DNA of 64,000 bases from Kosakonia sp. BYX6 (GCF_038449125.1 NZ_CP151800.1:4064406-4128405); one strand, 5' to 3'; shown: positions 18,277 to 28,871, counted from the first letter of the stretch. The notes: a model not told the origin generated them from the letters alone. Translations and numbers: made by a program.

Positions 18277-19956
18277 TTAAACCCGCAGGGGTTCACCCCG
18301 TACCGGGAGATCGCCCGCCACGAAGTAATCCGCGTCGCTGCGCGCCAGCGGCGTGCGTCCACGAATATTATCGGCAATTTTCTCACCGATCATGATCGTG
18401 GTGGCGTTCAGGTTGCCGGTGATAATCAGCGGCATAATCGACGCATCCACCACGCGCAGGGCTTCCAGCCCGTGGACGCGCCCTTCGCCGTCGACCACGG
18501 CCATGTCATCGCTGCCCATTTTGCAGGTTCCGCACGGATGATAAGCCGTTTCCGCATGATTACGCACAAACTCATCCAGCTGTTCATCGGTCTGGCATTC
18601 AAGGCCGGGGCTGATTTCCCGCCCGCGATAGTTATCCAACGCCGGCTGGTTGATGATTTGCCGCGTGATGCGAATAGCATCGCGGAACTCATGCCAGTCC
18701 TGCTCGTGCGCCATGTAATTAAACTGAATGGCCGGATGTTGGCGTGGATCGCGCGATTTCAGGCGCACAAAACCGCGGCTCGGCGAGCGCATAGACCCAA
18801 CGTGACACTGAAAGCCGTGAGCTTCGACCGCGTTCGATCCGTTGTAGTTAATTGCCACCGGCAGGAAGTGGTACTGAATATTCGGCCAGCTAAACTCTTC
18901 CCGGCTGCGAATAAAACCACCGCCTTCAAACTGGTTACTGGCCCCAATACCGGTGCCGTTGAACAGCCATTCGGCGCCGATTTTCGGCTGGTTCCACCAC
19001 TTCAGCGCCGGGTAAAGCGAAACCGGCTCTTTGCACTCATATTGCAGGTACATTTCGAGGTGATCCTGCAAGTTTTCACCTACGCCGGGTAAATCATGTA
19101 CCAGCGGAATCGCCAACGGCTCCAGCAGTTCGGCGGCGCCGACGCCAGAACGTTGCAGAATCTGCGGCGAGGCAATCGCACCCGCACAGAGCAGCACTTC
19201 GCGGCGCGCATGCACCTGATGCGGCGCGTCGCTGGAACCTTGCAGATACTGCACGCCAATTGCGCGTTTGCCGTCGAACAAAATGCGATCGGTGGTGGCA
19301 TGGGTGATGATTTTCAGGTTTGGCCGCGTTTTTGCGGTGTCGAGATAACCGCGCGCAGTGCTGGATCGACGACCTTTCGGCGTCACAAAACGATCCATCG
19401 GGCCAAAACCTTCCTGTTGATAACCGTTCAGATCCTCGGTGCGCGGATACCCCGCCTGCACGCCTGCATCAATCATCGCCGCAAACAGCGGGTTGTTACC
19501 CGGTTTGCAGGTGGTGATGCTGACCGGGCCGTCGCCGCCGTGGTAATCATTCGCGCCGATATCACGCGTTTCCGATTTGCGGTAATAAGGCAGGCAGTCG
19601 AGATAACTCCAGCGCTCAAGGCCAGGCTGCTGCGCCCAGTTGTCGAGATCCATCGCGTTGCCGCGGATGTAACACATGCCATTGATCAGCGACGAACCGC
19701 CAAGACCTTTGCCGCGCCCGCACTCCATGCGGCGGTTATTCATGTACGGCTCAGGCTCGGTTTCGTACGCCCAGTTGTAGCGTTTGCCCTGCAACGGGTA
19801 AGCCAGCGCCGCCGGCATCTGCGTGCGGAAATCAAAACGATAGTCAGGGCCGCCCGCTTCCAGCAGCAGCACCTTGACGTCGCTGTCTTCCGTCAATCTT
19901 GTGGCCAACACATTCCCTGCGGATCCGGCGCCAATAATGATGTAATCAAATTCCAT
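18277..19956 (-). CDS. betA: choline dehydrogenase
   Basis: A 559-residue FAD-dependent GMC oxidoreductase that oxidises choline to betaine aldehyde, the first step of glycine betaine synthesis. It starts with the dinucleotide-binding motif [18 protein letters not shown]. The GMC signature ([26 protein letters not shown]) follows, and the C-terminal catalytic region has [11 protein letters not shown] and [14 protein letters not shown]. Length matches E. coli BetA (556). It is last in betIBA, 27 bp after betB, and is expected at the inner membrane. Confidence 0.97.
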   Translation of the reverse strand: MEFDYIIIGAGSAGNVLATRLTEDSDVKVLLLEAGGPDYRFDFRTQMPAALAYPLQGKRYNWAYETEPEPYMNNRRMECGRGKGLGGSSLINGMCYIRGNAMDLDNWAQQPGLERWSYLDCLPYYRKSETRDIGANDYHGGDGPVSITTCKPGNNPLFAAMIDAGVQAGYPRTEDLNGYQQEGFGPMDRFVTPKGRRSSTARGYLDTAKTRPNLKIITHATTDRILFDGKRAIGVQYLQGSSDAPHQVHARREVLLCAGAIASPQILQRSGVGAAELLEPLAIPLVHDLPGVGENLQDHLEMYLQYECKEPVSLYPALKWWNQPKIGAEWLFNGTGIGASNQFEGGGFIRSREEFSWPNIQYHFLPVAINYNGSNAVEAHGFQCHVGSMRSPSRGFVRLKSRDPRQHPAIQFNYMAHEQDWHEFRDAIRITRQIINQPALDNYRGREISPGLECQTDEQLDEFVRNHAETAYHPCGTCKMGSDDMAVVDGEGRVHGLEALRVVDASIMPLIITGNLNATTIMIGEKIADNIRGRTPLARSDADYFVAGDLPVRGEPLRV

Positions 19957-19983
19957 TCATCGCTCCTCAGGTGACTACGCTAC

Positions 19984-21456
19984 TCAAAATACGGACTGAA
20001 AACGGGTTAATTCGACCTGCACAGATTTCACCTGGGTGTAATTTTGCAATGTCATCAGGCCATTTTCGCGGCCGATGCCAGAGTGTTTATAGCCCCCGAC
20101 CGGCATTTCGGCGGCGGATTCCCCCCAGGTGTTGATCCAGCAGATCCCCGCTTCAATCTGGTGAATAACGCGGTGCGCACGGTTGAGATCTTGCGTCACC
20201 ACGCCTGCGGCCAGACCGTAGTCCGTCGCGTTGGCGCGGCGGATTACGTCCTCTTCGCGCGCATAAGTGAGGATCGACATCACCGGCCCGAAGATCTCTT
20301 CGCGCACGATCGTCATCTCATCGCGGCAATCGGTGAAGACGGTCGGCTCGACCCAGGCACCGTGGTCAAATGCCGCGCCGGTCAGGCGCTTACCGCCGCA
20401 CAGCAGGCGCGCGCCTTCGCGGACGCCGGTTTCGATATAGCGCATCACATGATCGCGATGCGGGAAGCTGACCAGCGGCCCGAAGTTGGTGGCCGGATCG
20501 TTCACATCGCCTGCTTTGATGCGCGCCACACGTTCGGCAATCTTCGCTTCAAATGCCGCCTGTAATGCCGCTGGGATAAACACGCGCGTGCCGTTGGTGC
20601 AGACCTGGCCGGAGCTGTAGAAGTTGGCCATCATGGCGATGTCGGCGGCGAGATCGAGATCCGCGTCGTCAAAGATGATCAGCGGCGATTTACCGCCGAG
20701 CTCCATGGTCACCTCTTTCAACGTTGAACCTGCGGCATTCGCCATCACTTTCTTCCCGCTGGCGACGCCGCCGGTGAAGGAGACTTTATCGATGCCCGGG
20801 TGTTCGGTCAGCAGTTGCCCGGTGACCGCGCCGCGACCGTTCAGCACGTTGAACACGCCATCCGGCAGGCCAGCCTCGCTGTAAATCTCCGCCAGTTTCA
20901 GGGCGGTAAGCGGTGTCACTTCACTCGGTTTGAAGATCATTGCGTTACCGGCCGCCAGCGCGGGCGCCGATTTCCACAACGCAATCTGGATTGGGTAGTT
21001 CCACGCGCCGATACCGGCCACCACGCCAAGCGGCTCGCGGCGGGTGTAAACGAAGGAAGTATCGCGCAGCGGGATCTGCTGCCCTTCAAGCGAAGGGATC
21101 AGACCGGCGTAGTACTCCAGCACATCGGCGCCGGTCACAATATCCACCGACTGGGTTTCGCTCAGGGGTTTACCGGTATCGAGGGTTTCCAGCGCGGCAA
21201 GTTCGTCATTGCGTTCACGCAGAATATCCACCGCGCGGCGCAGAATGCGCGAGCGCGCCATCGCCGTCATCGCTGCCCAGATTTTCTGGCCTTTTTGCGC
21301 GCTCGCCACGGCGTTGTCGACATCGGCCTGCTCAGCTTCGTGAACCTCGGCCAGCACGTCACCATTTGCCGGGTTGATGGTCTGGAATGTTTTACCAGCC
21401 GCAGCCGGAACGTATTTGCCATCAATATAAAGCTGTTGTTCTGCGAATCGGGACAT
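19984..21456 (-). CDS. betB: betaine aldehyde dehydrogenase
   Basis: A 490-residue NAD(P)-dependent aldehyde dehydrogenase that converts betaine aldehyde to glycine betaine. The catalytic glutamate motif ([17 protein letters not shown]) and catalytic cysteine motif ([13 protein letters not shown]) are both intact. Length equals E. coli BetB. It sits between betI (13-bp gap) and betA in the standard betIBA order. Together with betT this gives osmoprotection from external choline. Confidence 0.97.
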   Translation of the reverse strand: MSRFAEQQLYIDGKYVPAAAGKTFQTINPANGDVLAEVHEAEQADVDNAVASAQKGQKIWAAMTAMARSRILRRAVDILRERNDELAALETLDTGKPLSETQSVDIVTGADVLEYYAGLIPSLEGQQIPLRDTSFVYTRREPLGVVAGIGAWNYPIQIALWKSAPALAAGNAMIFKPSEVTPLTALKLAEIYSEAGLPDGVFNVLNGRGAVTGQLLTEHPGIDKVSFTGGVASGKKVMANAAGSTLKEVTMELGGKSPLIIFDDADLDLAADIAMMANFYSSGQVCTNGTRVFIPAALQAAFEAKIAERVARIKAGDVNDPATNFGPLVSFPHRDHVMRYIETGVREGARLLCGGKRLTGAAFDHGAWVEPTVFTDCRDEMTIVREEIFGPVMSILTYAREEDVIRRANATDYGLAAGVVTQDLNRAHRVIHQIEAGICWINTWGESAAEMPVGGYKHSGIGRENGLMTLQNYTQVKSVQVELTRFQSVF

Positions 21457-21469
21457 GATTCCTCCTTCC

Positions 21470-22066
21470 TCAGTGATTCTTCGCGCCAGCCAGTTGCTGA
21501 CGAATGAATTGGGTGGTGAGCGTCTTGGCGATCGCCAGATTGAAAGGTTTGCCGCTCAGTGCTGCGCGCAGCCAGAGGCCATCAATCAGCGAGGCCAGCC
21601 CGTGTGCCGCAAGCCTTGCCTGTTCGCGCGGAAGTTCGCGGCGAAACTCGGCGGCCAGGCTGGAGAACAACCGGCGGCTGCTGACGCGCTCCAGACGGCC
21701 AAGCTGCGGCTGATGCATGCTGCTAGCCCAGAAATCGAGCCAGGCTTTCATCGCCGCGCTGTGTACCTGGGTGTCATCAAAATTGCCTTCGACAATCGCC
21801 AGCAAACGCGCTTCGGTACTGGCTTGCGCTAACGGTTGCAACCGCGCGGCCACCGCGTCGCGCAATTGTCGAGTGACATCGCGCATGGTGGCTTCCAACA
21901 AACCGTTTTTGTCTTTGAAGTAGTGGCTGATGATGCCGGTCGATACGCCCGCCCGACGCGCAATCTGCGCGATGGTGGCATCGTTGATCCCAACATCGTT
22001 AATGGTATCCAGGGTCGCATCAATCAGTTGCCGACGGCGTATCGGCTGCATTCCCACCTTTGGCAT
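21470..22066 (-). CDS. betI: choline-responsive repressor BetI (TetR family)
   Basis: A 198-residue TetR-type repressor. The N-terminus ([22 protein letters not shown]) and the helix-turn-helix with [22 protein letters not shown] are nearly those of E. coli BetI. It represses the divergent betT and betIBA promoters until choline is present. It is first in betIBA and is separated from betT by 236 bp holding a matching dyad. Confidence 0.96.
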   Translation of the reverse strand: MPKVGMQPIRRRQLIDATLDTINDVGINDATIAQIARRAGVSTGIISHYFKDKNGLLEATMRDVTRQLRDAVAARLQPLAQASTEARLLAIVEGNFDDTQVHSAAMKAWLDFWASSMHQPQLGRLERVSSRRLFSSLAAEFRRELPREQARLAAHGLASLIDGLWLRAALSGKPFNLAIAKTLTTQFIRQQLAGAKNH

Positions 22067-22113
22067 GACTCCATCTCCACCGCAATGTAAGGGTCATATT
22101 TAATCTTTTTTTG

Positions 22114-22127
22114 ATTGCACGTTCAAT
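22114..22127. promoter_or_regulatory. BetI operator in the betI-betT divergent region
   Basis: The dyad ATTG-N-ACGT-N-CAAT lies 48 bp from the betI start in the shared betI/betT control region. It resembles BetI boxes known from Vibrio and E. coli, which are built on a TTGAACGTTCAA-like core. Identification is by symmetry and position. Confidence 0.7.
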
Positions 22128-22302
22128 ATAAAAAAGGATTTTGTTAAGATGTCGTGCTTTAATTGTTAAAAATCGAAGCGGTAGTGAACATGCTAACGCA
22201 GGCGAACAAAGCCGTATAAACAGAGGGGGATAAAACTAAAAGGCAAGCAAGGAATTAAGGCACTCATCTGAAAATTAACAGGAAATTAACCAGAGGAACC
22301 CG

Positions 22303-24333
22303 ATGATTAATCCACCTGCCAGTGAAAAAGACAGAATCAATCCTGTGGTGTTTTACACCTCCGCCGGACTGATTCTGACATTTTCACTTGTCACCCTTTT
22401 TTATAGCGAGCTCGCTGCGGCCTGGATCCAGACCACGGTTAACTGGGTCTCATCCACCTTCGGCTGGTACTACATGCTGGCCGCCACGCTCTATATCGTC
22501 TTTGTTATCTATATGGCGTGCTCACGCTACGGCGCCATCAAGCTTGGCCCGGAGCAGTCCAAACCCGAGTTCAGCTTGCTGAGCTGGTCAGCAATGTTGT
22601 TCGCTGCCGGGATCGGTATCGATCTGATGTTTTTCTCAGTGGCGGAACCGGTAACGCAATATATGCAACCGCCGGAAGGCGCCGGAGAAACCCTGGAAGC
22701 CGCACGCCAGGCGATGGTGTGGACGCTGTTCCACTACGGTTTAACCGGCTGGTCGATGTACGCGCTGATGGGCATTGCGCTGGGCTACTTCAGTTACCGC
22801 TACAACCTGCCGCTCACCATTCGCTCGGCCCTCTACCCTATTTTCGGTAAACGTATCAATGGCCCGATCGGTCACACGGTGGATATCGCCGCAGTGATCG
22901 GTACCATTTTTGGTATCGCGACGACGCTGGGCATTGGCGTGGTACAGCTGAATTACGGTTTGAAGGTGTTGTTTGATGTGCCGGAAGGGCTAACGGCGCA
23001 GATGGCGTTGATTGTGCTGTCGGTAGTGATCGCCACTATTTCTGTGGTTTCCGGCGTGGATAAAGGCATTCGCATTCTGTCCGAACTGAATGTCGCGCTG
23101 GCGCTTGGCCTGATCCTGTTCGTGCTCTTTATGGGCAAAACCGAGTTTCTGCTTAATGCGCTGGTGCTCAACGTTGGCGATTACATCAACCGCTTTATGG
23201 GGATGACGCTGAACACCTTTGCGTTTGACCGCCCGACGCAGTGGATGAATAGCTGGACGCTCTTCTTCTGGGCCTGGTGGGTTGCCTGGTCGCCGTTTGT
23301 CGGCCTGTTCCTCGCGCGCATTTCCCGCGGGCGCACCATTCGCGAGTTCGTGCTCGGCACGCTGATCATTCCGTTTACCTTTACCCTGCTCTGGCTGTCT
23401 GTGTTCGGTAACGCCGCGCTGTATGAAATCATTCATGGCGATGCGGGCTTTGCCCAGGAAGTGATTAACCACGCCGAACGCGGTTTCTACAGCCTGTTGG
23501 CGCAGTATCCGGCCTTTAAATTAAGCGCCTCTGTCGCGACCATTACCGGCCTGCTGTTTTATGTGACGTCGGCCGATTCCGGCTCGCTGGTGCTCGGCAA
23601 TTTCACCTCGAAGTTGAAAGACATCAACAGCGATGCGCCGAACTGGCTGCGTATTTTCTGGTCGGTGGCGATTGGCGTGCTGACGATGGGTATGCTGATG
23701 ACCAATGGGATTTCCGCGCTGCAAAACGCCACGGTGATCATGGGCTTGCCGTTCAGTTTTGTGATCTTCTTCATCATGGCCGGGCTGTATAAATCGCTGA
23801 AGGTGGAAGATCATCGTCGCGCCAGCGCCAGCCGTGAAACGGCGCCCTATATTCCGGCGAGCAACGATCGGTTGAGCTGGAAAAAACGTCTGTCGCGCCT
23901 GATGAACTACCCCGGTACGCGCTACACCGAACAGATGATGGAAACCACCATTTTCCCGGCCATGCAGGATGTGGCAAAAGAGCTGGAGCTACGCGGCGGC
24001 CGCGTGTCGCTAGAGTTTGTGCCGGCGGCTGAAGGTGAACTGTTGGGGCACCTGGATCTGCGCGTACATCTGGGCGAGGAGCAGGATTTTGTCTATCAGG
24101 TATGGCCGCAGCAATATTCCGTTCCGGGCTTTACCTACCGCGCGCGCAGCGGGAAATCGCACTATTTCCGTCTGGAAACCTTCCTACTGGAAGGCAGCCA
24201 GGGCAACGATTTGATGGATTACAACAAAGAACAGGTGATTATCGATATTCTCGATCAATATGAACGCCACCTGAACTTTATCCATTTACACAGGGAAGCG
24301 CCGGGGACGAATATCGTTTATCCGCAGGTGTGA
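22303..24333 (+). CDS. betT: high-affinity choline transporter, BCCT family
   Basis: A 676-residue inner-membrane proton-coupled choline symporter. About 12 transmembrane helices occupy roughly residues 15-510, including the Trp-rich BCCT signature WAWWVAWSPFVGLFLARISRG. A cytoplasmic C-terminal extension of about 160 residues follows, as in E. coli BetT (677), where it senses osmotic state. The start has GAGG upstream. It is transcribed divergently from betIBA and supplies its substrate. Confidence 0.97.
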   Translation: MINPPASEKDRINPVVFYTSAGLILTFSLVTLFYSELAAAWIQTTVNWVSSTFGWYYMLAATLYIVFVIYMACSRYGAIKLGPEQSKPEFSLLSWSAMLFAAGIGIDLMFFSVAEPVTQYMQPPEGAGETLEAARQAMVWTLFHYGLTGWSMYALMGIALGYFSYRYNLPLTIRSALYPIFGKRINGPIGHTVDIAAVIGTIFGIATTLGIGVVQLNYGLKVLFDVPEGLTAQMALIVLSVVIATISVVSGVDKGIRILSELNVALALGLILFVLFMGKTEFLLNALVLNVGDYINRFMGMTLNTFAFDRPTQWMNSWTLFFWAWWVAWSPFVGLFLARISRGRTIREFVLGTLIIPFTFTLLWLSVFGNAALYEIIHGDAGFAQEVINHAERGFYSLLAQYPAFKLSASVATITGLLFYVTSADSGSLVLGNFTSKLKDINSDAPNWLRIFWSVAIGVLTMGMLMTNGISALQNATVIMGLPFSFVIFFIMAGLYKSLKVEDHRRASASRETAPYIPASNDRLSWKKRLSRLMNYPGTRYTEQMMETTIFPAMQDVAKELELRGGRVSLEFVPAAEGELLGHLDLRVHLGEEQDFVYQVWPQQYSVPGFTYRARSGKSHYFRLETFLLEGSQGNDLMDYNKEQVIIDILDQYERHLNFIHLHREAPGTNIVYPQV

Positions 24334-24340
24334 ATGAACG

Positions 24341-24364
24341 GGCCAGGGAGTGGCCTGACATTTT
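24341..24364 (+). terminator. terminator after betT
   Basis: GGCCA / TGGCC stem with a 5-base loop, then TGACATTTT. It starts 8 bases after the betT stop, between convergent genes. The stem is short and the T-run imperfect. Confidence 0.5.
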
Positions 24365-24378
24365 GACGATGGCAGAGA

Positions 24379-24777
24379 TCAAGGCTGCGGCGTTTGATCT
24401 GATTTTTCAAGGTGAACGCTTTTTCTGCCGCGAAGCTTAACCAGCACCCTATGTAGCTGGCCGACAGAGAGATCGCGGACCACAGGGTGCGGTATGCCGC
24501 GAAGCCATCGGCAAAAATAGCCGATGCCCAATAAATCGAGACCTTCGCTGGTGAAAAGGTATTCGTTGTCCCTCAGGGAAAAGAGCGCGCGAAAATCGTC
24601 TTCTTGCGTCGCGAAACTGACAGCGAAAACAGCTTCTGCTTCTGCCAGAAGCTCCACGCCGTCATCCCCGGTGATATGCAGATCGTTTTCCAGCAACGTA
24701 TTTTCATCAATCGCTTTGCTGTGCCAACCCGAAAATTCGCGCACAAAAGCGATAACGTCTTCTAACCTCGGATCCAT
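24379..24777 (-). CDS. DUF1493 family protein
   Basis: A 132-residue small acidic protein. The segment LLENDLHITGDDGVELLAEAEAVF is the hallmark of DUF1493, whose fold resembles acyl-carrier proteins. A basic tail (KLRGRKSVHLEKS) follows. Function is unknown; such genes often occur in accessory clusters next to acyl-carrier-like or polymorphic-toxin loci. It is convergent with betT and marks the start of the decayed zone. Confidence 0.75.
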   Translation of the reverse strand: MDPRLEDVIAFVREFSGWHSKAIDENTLLENDLHITGDDGVELLAEAEAVFAVSFATQEDDFRALFSLRDNEYLFTSEGLDLLGIGYFCRWLRGIPHPVVRDLSVGQLHRVLVKLRGRKSVHLEKSDQTPQP

Positions 24778-24831
24778 ATCGGCCTTATCCCCCGCTTGTT
24801 ATATCGTCATTCGGCAGAACTAAAGCCTCCC

Positions 24832-24960
24832 CTACTGCCCTTCAAAACCATAGTACTGCACTGGATAACGCTGGCCATTGATTTCCAGATCGAGCCAGGG
24901 CTTGCTGACCGTTTTCAGTATGCCTTCCTGGATGGTTTTCTGCTGATTGATTGCAGCATG
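24832..24960 (-). pseudogene. 3' fragment of an unrecognised gene
   Basis: On the minus strand a frame ending at the TAG of 24832-24834 gives a protein-like C-terminus (residues such as SKPWLDLEINGQRYPV, then QYYGFEGQ and stop). No start is present: the frame loses credibility above about 24960, where the opposite strand becomes the coherent one. It looks like the tail of a deleted gene. I do not recognise the family. Confidence 0.45.
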
Positions 24961-25284
24961 CAGAAGATCGCAGAACGGCAAGAAGGTTATACGCGCGCAA
25001 ATCTGTGGGCATATTTTCTGTATACCGACAGCGATATTCGCAATGCGCCAAGAACATCAGAGAAGTATCACTTTACCTTCACCGCAGAAGATGGCTCTCA
25101 GCCGGGAGACAGCAGCATTGTTTACGGCCTGGATGCTGACATTACCGTTATCAGGAATTATCTGTCCTCCTTGGGATATATCAGTGTTAAGCGCGAAGGA
25201 TTGCTGGAAAGATGGCAGCGTGAGGGGGAAATTACGCCCTATTTTCTTATTATCAGAGATCCGGATAAGCATACGCTCACGTGA
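24958..25284 (+). pseudogene. truncated paralogue of the 26992-27426 gene
   Basis: From the ATG at 24958 the frame encodes about 108 residues. YTDSDIRNAPRTSEKYHF, the GDSSIVYG loop and IRNYLSSLGYISVKREG align with LTDKDIENAPRMTDDFYF, SNSIIFKG and LRSYLEKLGYTKEKRS of the complete gene at 26992-27426. The full copy has an N-terminal membrane anchor that is missing here, and the expected region is replaced by a fragment on the other strand. There is no good ribosome-binding site. Probably a pseudogene; a short functional soluble version cannot be excluded. Confidence 0.55.
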
Positions 25285-25312
25285 TCAAGTTTCGGCTAAG
25301 TAACCAAAGCAA

Positions 25313-25340
25313 ATCAGTGCCTTTTAATCAAGGCACTGAT
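25313..25340. terminator. strong hairpin between convergent fragments
   Basis: A perfect 11-bp stem, ATCAGTGCCTT / AAGGCACTGAT, with a 6-base loop. It lies between the plus-strand fragment and the minus-strand hsdR pseudogene, consistent with a bidirectional terminator. Confidence 0.6.
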
Positions 25341-25393
25341 AAATTTCTGCTGTAAAAAGCAATGCTGGTGCTTTATTTTAACAACCGCGTTGA

Positions 25394-26819
25394 TTATTCA
25401 AGCGTTACCAGCATCACTTGATAATCATCGCTATCAAAAGCGACACGCAAATCGCGGCGTTTCAACCCGGGGTTCATATTAATTTCAGTGAACTTCTGGT
25501 TCAGCAGCGCTGAGGCTATTGTGGTCGCTTTCAAAAAATTCCACTTCACCGGAAAACGCCACCATCGCGTTAATCTTTTGATAGTTGTTTTCAGCGATGT
25601 ATTTATCAAATGCCAATTTGTAGCGCACCGCCGCTTTACGTGAACTGGTGACAACCATCGCCTTGGCCTGCCCGGCCAGCAGATGCATGACATGCTTGCG
25701 ATAGTGCTCAACGATGATTTTTACTTTCTGGGAAATATTATGGTCGTGAAGCGTAACCCACTGATTCAGTTTGATCTTGGCTTTTTTGCTGTCGACTTCT
25801 CGATCCGGATCACCCAGTTTCTGCAATAGCCTGTAGGCCACTTTGTAGTTGGTGTAGTTCTTCAGGACATCAAGAATAAAACCTTCTTCTATAGCCTGGC
25901 GCATGAAGTACACATTGAACGCTTCGGGTTTATTGGTTTTTGAAGCAGATTCATGCGGGTTAGGACGACGACCGAACAGCTCCAGGGTTTTCGCTTTCGG
26001 CGTCGCAGTAAAGGCATAGTAGTTAAGATTATTGCTGCCTTTATGTGCAGCGACGGTGGCATCAAGAATATCTTCCGATGAGAGTTCAACATCATCATCC
26101 GTCTCGTCGGTCATCAACACTTCTTTAAGCTGACGCGCCGTGGAACCACTTTGCGAAGAGTGGGCGTCGTCGGCAATGACCGCGTATTTTCGTTGCTTCA
26201 AGCTAACGCTGTTTTCAATTGCCTTTAGTACAAACGGGAAGGTCTGAATGGTGACAATAATAATCGGCTGCGAGTTTTCCAGCGCGCTGGCGAGCTTTTC
26301 TGATTTAGAACCCTCGCCTTCTTTATTGTTGATGCGCCCGACCACACCATCCTGATGCTCAAACTGATAAATAAATAGTGTCCTGCAATTGATCGTCCAG
26401 GACGGTGCGGTCTGTAACGACAATCACCGAATAGAACTGTTTCTCGCCATTCTCATCATGCAGTCGGGAAAGCTGATGGGCAGTCCAGGCAATGGAGTTG
26501 GATTTACCGGAACCGGCGCTGTGCTGAATCAGATACTTATGCCGGTCCTTTCAACCACAGCGGGCGTGATCAGTTTGTTTACCACATCCCATTGATGATA
26601 ACGCGGAAAAATCAGGCCCTCTTTCTTGTACTTCAGCCCCTCGAAATTTTCCTTTTCTTCGATTTGCAGATGCACAAAGCTGGCGAGAATTTTCAGCAGA
26701 TTGTCCGGCAGTAGCACTTCATTCCACAGGTAGCTGGTAGCGTATTCGTTTTCATCTTCCGGGATGTCATTTCCCGCACCACCATATTCTGAACGATTGA
26801 TGACACCATCGAACACTGG
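25394..26819 (-). pseudogene. hsdR pseudogene (type I restriction, R subunit)
   Basis: Pieces of one HsdR run through three frames on the minus strand. The order is: NDIPEDENEYATSYLWNEVL and FPRYHQWDVV; a -1 break at 26528 just before HSAGSGKSNSIAW (Walker A); a 4-bp tandem duplication (TTTA) near 26373 before YQFEHQDGVVGRI; then VIADDAHSSQSG, the DEAH box with D in place of E; FTATPK; and another break near 25510 before NQKFTEINMNPGLKRRDLRVAF. Both ends are missing, since a full R subunit is about 1000 residues. It is unrelated in frame or detail to the intact hsdR at 40053, so it is a remnant of an older restriction island. Confidence 0.85.
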
Positions 26820-26991
26820 CGATTTCCCCCGGTAACTCGCGCCTGCAACGGTTGTCTCGGATGAGCAAAATCTTAGGGTTTTCACAGCGCCCCCTGACGC
26901 ACGGGCACGCATATGCGCACGGGGGTGCGGGCAAGCTTTACAGTTGAGGAAGGCGCAACCATAAGCGTTCAATTTTTCAAGCCGGGGAGGC

Positions 26992-27426
26992 TCAGTTATT
27001 CAGAACCTTTGTCAGCTCAACTTCACCCGTTGCGGCATTAAAGTACAGATAGAAAAGATCCCCATTCAACTGATCAGGTTTTGACCATATTTCCTTTTCC
27101 CCTAAGCTACGCTTTTCCTTGGTGTAGCCCAGCTTTTCAAGGTAAGAGCGCAACGGTGCAGTCCCGGCAGCTCCCTTGAAGATAATGCTATTTGAAGGCG
27201 CATAACCATCGCCGGGGTGCGACTCGAAATAGAAGTCGTCCGTCATACGCGGGGCGTTTTCAATGTCCTTGTCTGTCAGAGTGTGGTAGTTGAAGAAATC
27301 ATTTTCTTTGTAGACAGTTGTTTCATCAGAGCCAGATGCAACGAGCCAGACAAACAGCCATACGAGAATAAGCACGGTGACAGCCAGTAGTGCGCACCAC
27401 TTCATGACTTTTAACAGAGTTGTCAT
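26992..27426 (-). CDS. membrane-anchored hypothetical protein
   Basis: A 144-residue protein with one N-terminal transmembrane helix (CALLAVTVLILVWLFVWLVA) and a soluble domain that is probably periplasmic. Conserved features shared with the truncated copy at 24958 are D-I-x-NAPR, a Gly/Ser-rich 'SNSIIFKG' turn and LRSYLEKLGYT. The family is not known to me. Its ATG overlaps the stop of the 27423-28124 gene, so the two are an operon. Such anchored pairs are often found beside secretion or toxin clusters, but none is visible here. Confidence 0.65.
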   Translation of the reverse strand: MTTLLKVMKWCALLAVTVLILVWLFVWLVASGSDETTVYKENDFFNYHTLTDKDIENAPRMTDDFYFESHPGDGYAPSNSIIFKGAAGTAPLRSYLEKLGYTKEKRSLGEKEIWSKPDQLNGDLFYLYFNAATGEVELTKVLNN

Positions 27427-28124
27427 TGCTTCGCCCCCATGAACGAGAGCGATGTACCATCATTTGTAATGACCTTAACCACTCCGGATGTGAAATCGTC
27501 CCACGGCCTAAGCCATGTCATAAAATGCGGAAGATTCACCGTATACGCCTGATGTCGCACACACGGATCTTCTGGATAAGGAAACAGAATCGGACGGAAC
27601 CCACGATTTTTATGGGAACCTATAGCGCCGTAGTAATCCCAGCGGCGGACGGCTGATTCATAATTCACAGGCTTGACACGATAACCATACCGACCCGGTA
27701 TTATAGCCCGATAGAATCCAAACAGATCAGAAACCAAATCTTCGCCACTAAAGCCACTGTCCGTATACCAAGAGAATGATCGTAAGCTTTGCAGCCCCTC
27801 GAATCTCGATGCAGTGTTCATCATCATTGCCAGCATGATTCTGTTAATGTCTTCGGTGCTCCGGCCACGTTTAATTTCCCAGCGAGAGAACTTCCCGACC
27901 CCAAGCCGCGATTTGAACTTGATGATGCCCATATCCTGCCGATACATGACTACATAAGATGGCTGACCGCTACGTTCCCCCTCAAGAAATTGATTTCTAA
28001 GTACAGCCACGTCATTGCCACGGGCATGCCCCATATCAATCCAGCCGAGTACCTCGGTGTAAACTATTCCCCTGTCGAGTACGTCAAATAATGCCCCGTC
28101 CTTTATCTCTCTTCTGGTGCTCAC
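27423..28124 (-). CDS. hypothetical protein, possibly DUF4056-like
   Basis: A 233-residue protein of unknown function. It carries GWIDMGHARGNDVAVLRNQF near the N-terminus and SGFSGEDLVSDLFGFYRAI in the centre. That 'G-x-h-D-h-x-H ... S-x-E-D-L-x-S-D/N-L' pattern resembles DUF4056-type proteins; this is a memory-based resemblance. The C-terminal part is aromatic-rich. It is first in a two-gene operon with the membrane-anchored protein. Confidence 0.6.
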   Translation of the reverse strand: MSTRREIKDGALFDVLDRGIVYTEVLGWIDMGHARGNDVAVLRNQFLEGERSGQPSYVVMYRQDMGIIKFKSRLGVGKFSRWEIKRGRSTEDINRIMLAMMMNTASRFEGLQSLRSFSWYTDSGFSGEDLVSDLFGFYRAIIPGRYGYRVKPVNYESAVRRWDYYGAIGSHKNRGFRPILFPYPEDPCVRHQAYTVNLPHFMTWLRPWDDFTSGVVKVITNDGTSLSFMGAKQ

Positions 28125-28515
28125 GCTTTCATCTCCATATCAACTCTGACCGTCAATGGTATAGCCTATTTTTCAGGCAGTCCAGACGGCAAGCAATAGC
28201 ATCATATAAGGCCCGTTGGTAAACCTGTTTATCCCCTGCGGCGACTCGCGACGGCGACAGAACGGGAGCATCGGGCTAAAATGCGCTTCACTAAAAGTTT
28301 TGGGGATTGTTTAGAGACGGTGGCTACGTCATAGCTTTCAAGTTGAGTCGGTACGTGTTTGACGCATGGAACTACACGCCACTATGAGTTAACATCCCAA
28401 TTACCACTATCAACCACAGCGGCTTTTCAAGGGACATAACAGAGCATTTCTTACAGGCAAAAGAGACAGATTTTGTTGTCTAACTAGCTGTATTGTAAGG
28501 AATTTAGTGGCTTGG

Positions 28516-28532
28516 CGAAGGCCGGACTCGAA
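28516..28532. repeat. attachment core, left end of element 1
   Basis: CGAAGGCCGGACTCGAA is identical to 56725-56741 in the 3' end of leuX and matches 45179-45195 with one mismatch. The surrounding GGC/GGTGC context is also partly kept. This is the distal att copy left by site-specific integration at the tRNA. Confidence 0.85.
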
Positions 28533-28587
28533 TTTAAATATTAACAAACTGAATTGTAAGTAAATTATTATTAATTAATTGGTTATG

Positions 28588-28607
28588 TATACTCAGTTAT
28601 ATACTCA
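28588..28607. repeat. paired arm-type repeats, left end of element 1
   Basis: TATACTCA at 28588 and 28600, start-to-start spacing 12 bp, 55 bp inside the att core. The same pair with the same spacing occurs at 45032/45044 near the other end of element 1. Such pairs are typical integrase arm-binding sites. Confidence 0.65.
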
Positions 28608-28871
28608 ACAGTTTTCTTTCCAAAATCACCGAGTAACAGAGTATATAAACCAACTCAGATATGATGCAGCAATTATACCCGATAGCATCATTTCAGCCAG
28701 GGAGTTTTTTACTATCGAGAGGTAGCCTCCCAGGATAATGTTTCGGTCAGTTAAAACTTCAGTTTGCATGGTATTTTTTCCTATAAAAGCAAATGCCCCC
28801 AATACTGGCAGGCATATTATCTAATGAATAAACAAGGAAGAAAGGTCGGCTGTGTACACCGGGAAGACAAT

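Larger units (their letters stand above)
28125..28871. other. intergenic region with the left end of element 1
   Basis: About 750 bp without a convincing gene. It contains the left att core (28516-28532) and the paired arm-type repeats (28588-28607). The part left of the core looks like chromosome or an older remnant; the part right of it is the AT-rich end of element 1. Confidence 0.6.

Noticed and set aside
18271..19974. Long plus-strand frames opposite betA
   Set aside because: Antisense shadows of betA with no start signals or family motifs.
24796..24957. N-terminal extension of the plus-strand frame ending at 25284
   Set aside because: It would need a TTG start with no Shine-Dalgarno, and the opposite strand carries a more protein-like gene end in this stretch.
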